Assembly: GCA_020650975.1 (NCBI GenBank)
Contig: JAIPMN010041996.1
Location: 1-50,183 of the forward strand
Direction: 5' to 3'
Length of the DNA: 50,183 nt
Source: Apostichopus californicus
Taxonomy: Eukaryota > Echinodermata > Holothuroidea > Aspidochirotida > Stichopodidae
A program made the translations under genes and the position numbers. The notes beneath the pieces are model-generated. The model did no database searches. It worked only from the letters and a program-made list of their open reading frames with translations, and was not told the origin of the DNA. Positions 1-9,400 of this stretch are shown here, piece by piece. Each line of letters starts with the position of its first letter. The first letter of the stretch is position 1.

Positions 1-1224
1 ATTTTGATATCAACCAGGGACTATTATATCCAGTACAACACTGCAAAGTACAACCTTCAACTTGCTGTGCAAATGTAAATATATGTATATCTAGCAGATT
101 TGTGTACCTTAAAGAGTGGTATCTGCAGTTTTACAAAATTCTGAATCGCTTCTCAGTGCTCCAGCAAAATCTATAAACAATACAATGTTCCATGTCAATT
201 TCCCCTAACTTTCCCAAACTTAAGCCATTCATATAGCTATAGGGCTGCAAACTGGTAAATATCTTTTCTTTTGATAATCATTTTGGTTTATATTTACCTG
301 AGGCAACACATAAATATTATGTGCATTATGATTTGCAAACAAAAGTTGAAAGTTTTCTTCTATTTTCAAAATAAAGCTACAGATATTTGCCAATTTTATG
401 CACTTATTGTCCACTGGACTGTAGGAGTGTATAAGTGCATACAGTATGTTGTTTGTCGTGTTGCATTAGTGTATTGACTGATCTGGTTTCAGCATGATCA
501 AAATATAGTCTGCTGACTGCACTGTAAATACGTGCACATATCCCCATGGTAACCATGATTTTTAATCTGATGATGTTAGTCTTGCATGTACTCTAATGAT
601 ATTTCTATGCAACTATGGAATCTCTATATAGTAAGAAAATGGTGAGGTGATTATGTGAGATGAAAGATGGATAAAATGAATACATTCTTGATGTGTGTGG
701 TGTTTATTGTATAACAATGTCAATTCCAAGTACTACAAAGGTCATTAATTGGACGATGTTTTGGTCTGAGAAGGTTTCAATATATGCATATGCTATTCAC
801 TACGGATAAGTGGTATCATAAAGAAATGACTGTTTAGAGTTATATTGTATGGATGGATAGGCTCCCAGTATAAATGCATAATTTCAACTGAATTCCAGAG
901 ACTGCATAGTTTTAAGTCACATTGAATAGAAGAGCAGCGATATTTCTTGAGTATTTAGTCATATATTAATATTATACTGTATGATATAATAATCTCACCT
1001 GTCTCTGTTTCTACATATGCACTTTCCTATCTACCTCAACTAAATCATGGAAGATTTAAGAACTGCGCCCCCACGTCTGGGGCAACCCCCATACACTTTC
1101 TCATCCGTCAGAAGTGTTCTCACTAATGTTAGCCCTTCAAGATGCCATGGAGTTGTAGATATAGAGAAAAAAGTTCTGCTTGGCTGCTATTTCGGACATT
1201 GTTGGTTACTTGTCATAGGCAGGC

Positions 1225-1690
1225 AATTAACCTATGCAATCAAGTTTGCGTGGGTGTGTGCACGCCTGCTTGTATATGTGTGTATGTGACGCCTAATAGC
1301 TTGTAAACACGATATCTCACGATAGGTACATCTGCAGTTCTCTGCAATTGGCTCCCCCTTTATTAGTACAAGAACCCTTTTGTTTTGGGTGGAGGTCAAA
1401 GGTCATTTGGGTCAGCAGAGGGCAAAATGTGAAAATTTCAGATCTCCAGAACCTGAATATCAATGGAGCTTAATATGTATACATGGTAGGATAGCCTTAG
1501 GTAGTGTACAGCTTTTGCTCAATTTGGTGTAGGTCAGAGTTCATTTTAAGGTCACGAAAAATTAAAACTTTAAGTACTTGGAAACACGATATCTCCAGAT
1601 AGAAAACTTCTTTGGCTACCATATTTTGCATGTGACTTCCCTATAATGAGTACAAGAACCGCATTGTTTTGGTGGAGGTCAAAGGTCATT
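1225..1690 (+). repeat. AGGTCA-rich dispersed repeat, about two units
   Basis: Two related units about 283 bp apart share the phrases AAACACGATATCTC, GAGTACAAGAACC or TAGTACAAGAACC, TTGTTTTGG and GTGGAGGTCAAAGGTCATT. Each ends with a perfect AGGTCA-A-AGGTCA direct repeat (1393-1405 and 1676-1688). Related copies occur at about 4640-5290 (same strand), 27185-27430 and 34540-34930 (opposite strand). Confidence 0.7.
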
Positions 1691-2129
1691 CAGTGTCATT
1701 AATATAGATTGATGATACTGCTCTCCATCTGCAGTATGAACTTCAAACAGGGTTATTAGTTTGCAAACTAATCTTGTGCTGCATATGTATGATGTATTTA
1801 AATGCAAGTAATTGCTGGGAGGAAGCATCCCATCTGGTTGAAGCATGCCAACAGAGTTTTCTTGTGTGCAGAAAACATTTGAAACTACCAGCAAAATTAT
1901 CACTTCTGGAAATATGCTCCATTTGAGCTCATATTTTGTGTAATCATTGTACTACTATTACTGCTATTTATAGTAATAATAATAATAATAAATGATGCTC
2001 TGATATGATCAAGAATCCTACCTTGTCAGACTCTGCTCTATGGAATATAAATTATGATTTCCAGTAGTTGATATTCATACTAATCAAGTACCAGTATATC
2101 TGCTTCTTGTTTCATCTATGGTCCTTACA

Positions 2130-2640
2130 GGAAGTAAAGGAACCTATGCAGTCAGGTTGGCGTGTGTTTGTGCGTCTGTGACATTTGCTTGGGTCCGCGA
2201 TAACTCCACAAAGGAGTGGAGTGATGGATATTTGTAGTACTTGTAGATATGTAGATATATTATACTGAGAAGGTGTGCCCTGTCATGTTTGGTACTAACG
2301 TTACGGATATTAATGAGATCATGGGGTCAAACGTAAAATGTTTTCATTGCAATAACTCTGCAACTGTAAGTTAGATTGAGTTAGATTGCAGCCAAACTTG
2401 GTGTACAGTTGTTGGTTTATAGCTGGTACATGTAGGCCATTTGGGCCAAAGAAAATTCTGGACCAATTTTTGTGCCAGGTCTGCCAAAATTTTATTTCCA
2501 CCTCCATGCATTTTGGGACACATTGTTAGGGTAGGGACCAAAATTTTAAAATTGCAATAACTCCACAACCTTAAATCAGATTGAATCCAAAACTAGGAAT
2601 ACAGGTAAATAGCTGGTACGTTTGGGCATAAATATTATGA
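2130..2640 (+). repeat. Dispersed repeat with GCAATAACTC units
   Basis: Two units about 205 bp apart share GCAATAACTC, an AGATTGAxxCCAAA phrase, an ATAGCTGGTAC phrase and GGGACA. The upstream part (2150-2220) shares ACCTATGCAxTCA and GTGTGTxTGTGCGTCTGTGAC-like wording with 1228-1290, so the two repeat families may start from a common head. Confidence 0.5.
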
Positions 2641-3322
2641 TATTGGGACATGCAACACTTTAATAAAGCAAGGAACCATAGTGCCCATTTGGCTCTTGCT
2701 ATTTCAGTATTTACAATACACATTGTACAGTTAATATTCATCATTTATTTATACGTTTCCTCCATCAACATATGCACTCAGACCACCTACCTAGCATACA
2801 AAACTATCCGTTTACTTCACTCCTTTCATACCTGTCTCCATCCTACGTGTGGTCGTCCGTAAATACCCAAAACCAGTAAGGTTTGGGGATTCCAAGAGAC
2901 TTAATTGTGATACTTTCATTTCCCGCCTGGCTCTATCTGTGGTGCCTTTTCTTAACAGGTACCCAGCCGACAAATGTTGTGGATTATTGAATCTACCGTT
3001 CATCACGTTGCTTCGCATCAGCGGACGTTATTATTTATTTACAATATTTCAAAATTGACGTTATGTCGTACAGTAGAAGGAAACTAATTGCTGTCAAAAC
3101 AAAGTAATTTAACCATTAATACCTTCAAGAATTAATACTGGCTGTGTTTACATCTCTCCTTTGTGTCTTAATGGATTTAAAAGTACTTTGTATTGTTTGA
3201 TCAACCATGCATATACCCATGCACTGGGATCATTTACTAATTACTGAAGTTTGCTTCACCGACCCCGACAATAGCTTCCACATTTACGGATCTGTTTCTG
3301 CCTTATTTGGTTTTATCTTCAG

Positions 3323-3456
3323 CTGAAGAATATCGGTTTTGCGTCGTTCTGTGTGGCCTTTGAGAAGCACCGAGTCGACGGTGACTTGCTGATCACGATC
3401 ACTGAGAAGGAGCTGACCCAGGATGCCCAGATGGAGAGCTCTTTACTGAGGAGAAG
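3323..3456 (+). CDS. SARM1: SARM1 exon: SAM1 domain, most of it
   Basis: Follows a TTTTATCTTCAG acceptor and ends at AG|GTAAAAG. Phase 0 start, 44 codons plus two bases. The translation opens [17 protein letters not shown] and continues with [14 protein letters not shown], the core SAM helices; human SARM1 has WLQQIGF and VDGDLLLRLTEEEL at the same place. The residues before LKNIGF, including the first SAM helix, come from an earlier exon that I could not find between 1 and 3322. Confidence 0.93.
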
Positions 3457-6400
3457 GTAAAAGATGCATGAAACACTGCCTCATCATGTTGTTGGTTTTT
3501 ATACTCTGTAAAATTACAAAATCCAACCAGAGACAAACTTTGATTACTGGTTATAATTTGTATTCGATCTGTTCATAAATATACACTTTGCAAGAGACCT
3601 TGGATCGGTGGCAGCCATTCATGGAGGGGGAGGGGGTGTCTTGTTTATTTCATCATTTATGCCTGACTTTTCAGGCCACATACATAATACATGTGTAGGA
3701 GGAGAAAAAGAATGACAGCTTGATATATCAAGTTTATAATATTGATACTGATTCAATTGGAAGCTCATCATTCATACAAAATCAAAATGTGAAAACCCTT
3801 GTAGACACAGTATATTTACTTCGCTCCCCGCTTACCTGTCTCCCCACAACATTAGCACCTCATTCTAACATCTTAGAAGAAGTATAACAGATAAAAACAT
3901 GTACACAAAGATGAGAAACCGCCTATCCGCGATAGAGTGAAAAAGGAAGGAAGGAAGGGCATTGACCGCAAGTGGCCGGTCACTGAGGGTGCACAGTGTT
4001 AAAATATTACCAGGGCATACTAGACACGGTAGAATGAGGTGCTAATGTTGTGGGGAGACAGGTAAGCGGTTAACTCGTAAATATATAAACCAGTAAGTTT
4101 TATCATATCCAAGAAGCGGAAGCTGTACATTATAGAGTGAATTACTCTTCCAATGATACTAGTATATTTAGTTCGCTTCTCACTTACCTGTTTCCTCACA
4201 ACCTAAGCACTCTTGCACTACCATGCTTAATGTAAACTGGTATACCTTATTAACACTATGCCCTCTATGATCTGTTATTTTTGGTCGAGTTCCCTCCTCA
4301 AAAGCACCACCTAAACAGCCCATCATTCCATGAAAATCACAAACTGTTGGAATTATGATAAGATGTTTGTAGGTGTAGTTGTAGACGGGCTATTTGTGAT
4401 CAATAAAAGTCAAATGTGAACACAGTTTATTAAAAGAAGGGAAATTTGGACTTCTCATAGTAAAATAGGTTGGGGTTTTTGTTCATTTGATAACTCTTTC
4501 AATTATAATAGTATTTTAATTATTTAACTACTTTTACCTATCTCCTCACACCAACCGCACTCTTGCCCTAATAGTGTCAAGCATCACTCATAATCATATC
4601 AGAGCATGCCCTCTGCCTGTGACTGGATCAGTTTGGCCTTCTACCATCCTTGAATCATTCAAAATCATGGAAAAAGCTCCTAGCTATGCTGAATTTGAAT
4701 CTCTAATACATCTAGTCAGTATGTGGAACCACTTTAGTGAGAAGGAGAACCCTAATGTTATTTGCACTAGTCAAATGTCATTTGAGGTCAACAGAGGTCA
4801 CAGTCTGAAAATCTTGTAAACTCGATAACTTCAAAGAGACCGTCCTTGGATTAATTCCATTCTTGGTGTGTGGATCCAAGTTTAGTGAGTTACAGGAATG
4901 CAATTGTTTGTAATGAAGTTGAAAGTTTATTTGAGGTCACCAGGGGTCAAATTCTGAATACTTTGCAGAAACCTGTTAGCTTCAAAAAGCAAAGCTTGGA
5001 TGAGCTCCATACATAGCAAGTGGATTCAACTTAGTGAGTAACAGAAAAATGTTGTTTTTCAAAGAGGTGAAAGGTCATTTGAGGTCGCCAAGTAAAACAT
5101 GGATGGAATCCGTACGTGATATGTAGATCCGCCTTACTGATCACTAGGATCATTAATTTTTGATGGAGGTCAAGAGTAATTTGAGTTCAATGGAGGTCAA
5201 AAGCTTTCCAGACCTCAATGTGGGTGATCTTCATACTAAGTGTGTAGCTTCACCTCAGTGAGATTAGCGATGGTTTGCGTTCCAAACTCAAAGCTTGTTT
5301 GTGCAATTGCCCTTTAAAGGGTGTGAAGACTCGCGCAAAAAGAAACGTCTAATGCCGGTAATCTGACCTAGTTTCGAATGAGGTGTAACAGAAGTGTTAG
5401 ACACCACCATCGATCCCAGAAAATACACACATACAGCTTGCTACCATATCGATAATTAGACACTCAGTCAGTCAGTCAGTACATACACTCAGTCAGTACA
5501 TACAGCTGCGGTCAATACCCACAGCACAGTGTACAAACGATACAGTGATGGACATCTCAGGTCCAGTTAAAGATAACAAGGTATCACGTTTCATTACTGT
5601 CTGCATTTTGTAGCGACAAGAACAAAACGTCACTTGCAAGCAACGGTAAGTTAACTTTTTCAGATGGCCGCACGCGGTTTGGGGCGAGTCTTCAATGCCT
5701 TTAAGTTTATGATGTGAAACTGGTGAGGAATCACTCAAAGCCTGCTGAGTGCTGACTTTCTGGTTTTAGATATATTTGAAGTAAATTGTTAGGTGAGAGT
5801 AGCTCTGTATATGATTGCATTTAGTGTCTTTTCCTTTTTCTTTTAGTTTACTCATTTGAACTAAAAAAAATGTTGAGCCGGAGATATCGTTCCCGAATTT
5901 AACATCATAAATATTTGAATAACGCCCCTATTGCTGAATGATAATTAAGTTCTAAAAAGCAATTGGATTGAAGTGCAATGTCTCTACTTTAAAGGTTCTT
6001 AACAAACAAAACAAAAAGTGAAAGTGTAACAGACCGCAAAGTAGTTTCCCTTTTCAAAATATTTCTTTGCAACGTTGATATTATACTTCTAGTTTAATTA
6101 TAAACAAATTCTTTTGTTTGGTAATGGTTGATATCAGGCGTTACCACAAGCCAGCTCCTGTAAAATTGATAACATGATTATAACTTAAATCAAATCATGC
6201 CTTTGTGTCCTAAATAGTCAATTTAGATAAATTGAGAGTGTTTTAAACTTGAACCTTAGTTGTTTGACCGACATTACTAGTTATGTTAAAGTGATCAGAA
6301 TGCCAGGCTATTAAAGACGAACCAGCCCATATGTGTGCTTGCAGTAACCCTGTATGCAGCGATGACTGGAAGTTGCTGTATATCTTTATAAACTGAAATA

Positions 6401-9400
6401 ACCGAGGATGCATTGAAACTGAAAGTTTGATTTAATAGGTATAGTTTCTATGCTACAGTAGGCTACTAATATTGAACTTTAATATATTTCCAGGATCTAG
6501 GTCATAAAGCAGACTTTATGATAACATGACAAGCAGCACTTTGAGTGGTAACCATTGCATGCTTGCGAAACCACTCCTGTGTATGACCAACTACCGTTAC
6601 CAGGCCAGCACGTTGTTAAAATAAGTGTCGAATGCAGTTTCATTGATGTACATCTCTCCTCATCTGTCCTCACACAATCATAGCACACTTACTATTGAAT
6701 TGTTTGAAGTTCAATCATTGCATACATATATACTTTTATAAGGGGTTACTGTACATACTTAAAGGGTTTTCATAAATAAATACATAAATAAATACTTTAC
6801 ATTGGTTAACATACATGCATTCTTTATAAGGATTACTTTGTAAGGGTTTACATACATACATACATATTTTGTAAAGGTTTACATACATACTTTATTTGGT
6901 TTACATACATACTTACTTTGTAAGGGTTTACATACATACATACTTTTATAAGGGTTTACAAAACATACATACTTAATGAGGGTTTACATACATACATACT
7001 TTTTAAGGGTTTAAATACATACTTCATAAGGGTTTACAAACATGCATACTTTCATCGGTTTACATACTATTACATACAGTACTTTATGAGGGTTAACATA
7101 AATATACATACATGTATATACATACAAACACCCATACATACATACCTACTTTAATACATAGATACCTACTTTAATACTACATATACATACTTTAATACAT
7201 ACATACTTTATAAGGATCTACGAACTGATAGCCTATATCTTTTTTCTTCTTTGTAAGGTTTCTACGAGAGCTGGCATTGCTGAAGAGCAATACCTGTAGT
7301 GGAGACTGGGAGTTAAAGGAATGGCTGAAAAATCTTGGTCCAGAGTACCCACAATACACTCATAACCTGATGCATTGTGGGATCGATTTAGATTTGCTTC
7401 CATTCATCAATGAGGACCATCTGTTCAATGATGCTGGTATAACCAACGGGGTCCACAGGATGAAAATACTACGAGCAATTAAACCTCTATGTAAGCCTTC
7501 AGATATGACACCCCACAGACCCTGAAAGTTATTTTGCAACATGAACAAAAAATAAGCTTAGCTAGAGTTTCTCTGCCACTTTGGAAATCATTTTGTTAAC
7601 TTAAAATAGTGACTGGTATAATGTATCAGAGTTTCAATGGGATTTATTAAAAGGTGGCACCTGCATCTAGTCTACCCCACTCCCTTGCCCCCTCCCCCCC
7701 CCCCTCTCTATCGCTTTTTGAGCAACGGGTGGTCTTGCTTGTTTGGAAGAGTGTTGTATGGTCTATTATTTAATATTCAGCTCTTAACTGAATATAAGAA
7801 ATTTCAGCACAGTAACGGTCTTTGCTAATATCTTGTTATGATCCTCTCATGAAGGGACGACCTGGCACTCTCTGTTAAAAATGCAAATTTAATGAAAGTG
7901 ACATGGATATTTATATAAAGTTACATGGACTATTAATGAAGTGACAGGAATATTAATGAGGTTACAAATATTGGAATTGTCCTTCATCTTGATTATATGG
8001 CAGCTGGATTGAGAGATTATGCAAGAGTATTTGACAGTCCGACACGTCCAAAAAGAGCCATCCTTCCATCAGACGCGACTGATACTAACCCGAATATGAA
8101 GAACCTAGATGTCTTTATCAGCTATAGGAGAGCTACAGGTTCATTACTTGCTAGGTAAGTCATTATGTAGACTTTACCAACATAGGCTGGGTGTTAACTC
8201 GCATGGACTTGCTACAAGAAACGTATTCGTTTCAGGCATGTGATGGTTAGAAGTTAGCTAGTTAGTTCACACATGGTTTGTACAAGGTAGGTAACTTTCA
8301 ATTCATGTTAGAAGCTAGATAATTAGTCCCATTATACCAAGTTTTAAAATTGTTCTTTTAAAAACTTCACTTATTCCACAGAACTGTCCAAACTAGAGTC
8401 TGAGGACCACCATTATCATCTTGTTTACTGTCTAAAATGTTTTTTTGATAATTTATTTTCGATTAATCATTTTCTTTAATTAAATTGTGTAGTATAATTT
8501 CTATTGATTACCTTTTATACATTCATCTTTTTATTTCTTGTTTACCTATTCATATAATGTTTGAAAGTTAGACAGAACTAAAACCAATGAAATGATAATA
8601 CATGCTTATTTATCACACATGTTAGCAGAAGCTCAGATAATATAATTAATTAAGTTTCCTTCAAAGAATTAGAAATTTAGACTATCATGTAGGTTTGTAA
8701 CCCTGGCCTCTTCTCAGATGTGATAATAGTAAATGAAACTGCATGACCTTTTCCAGACCCTTGAAATGTGCAGATCAAGTTCCAGTATCTTGAAGTAATT
8801 ATGAAAAAAGCAGAAAAGTGTATTTTCTTTTACTTTTGGGGGGATTTTTGGAAGAGACATCATAAAGTATACTGTCCAAGATTGTTCTACTGTTTTTTAT
8901 TGGAAAAATTGCATAAGTAGAGTGGAGACATGTAAGGGATGTTTCATGTTATATATCGAAACCATGTACGCTTTGAAATGCCTCTTAATATTTCTTAAAG
9001 TATTGAATAATTTTTGACTTTGTCAAGATTCATATGTTCTGACATTCTTTTTTTTTTATTTTTTATTTTTATTTTTTTATTATCATTCCATCAAGTGACA
9101 TTCTTATTTTGTCTGCGTCATTCAGCTTGCTCAAAGTCCACCTGCAGCTACGTAGCTTCACAGTCTTCATCGACGTCGAGAAACTAGAAGCTGGAAAGTT
9201 TGACAATAACCTGCTGAACAGCATCCGAAATGCTCACAACTTTGTCTTGGTGTTGTCAACCAGTGCTCTGGACAGGTGTAAGGGGGATGTAGAATACAAA
9301 GACTGGGTACATAGAGTAAGTAAACAAGGTGATGAGAGAACAGGGTAGTAGGATGTAATGTTGCCATGGCTACTGCCTGTCAGCTGGTGTCCTAGACATA

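Larger units (their letters stand above)
1..3322. other. Presumed SARM1 intron, repeat-containing, no exon found
   Basis: Because the first SARM1 exon seen starts inside SAM1, this stretch should be intron. I found no segment resembling the missing SAM1 helix or ARM repeats. It holds a tandem AGGTCA-rich repeat (about 1225-1690), a second dispersed repeat (about 2130-2640) and a short ATA/TAA run near 1975-1990. Nothing else is recognisable. Confidence 0.6.
3457..7257 (+). other. SARM1 intron between the SAM1 and SAM2 exons
   Basis: 3.8-kb intron. It contains a palindromic MITE (3811-4090), two partial relatives (about 4165-4290 and 4525-4600), the AGGTCA-rich tandem repeat (4640-5290), a small CAGTCAGTCA cluster (about 5463-5500), unremarkable AT-rich DNA (5510-6700) and the CATACATA array (6719-7215). 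Confidence 0.7.

Noticed and set aside
2812-3058. Overlapping open frames on both strands (about 69 codons each)
   Set aside because: No start context, splice logic or domain I recognise, and no match to the missing part of SARM1. Could be a fragment of an unknown repeat.
6719-7215. Telomere-like TAAGGG/GGGTTTA words
   Set aside because: The TAAGGGTTTA words are part of an irregular CATACATA array with long spacers, not TTAGGG repeats.
8004-8154. Alternative acceptor at 8036-8037 for the linker exon
   Set aside because: It would shift the frame against the preceding exon and lose FISYRR.
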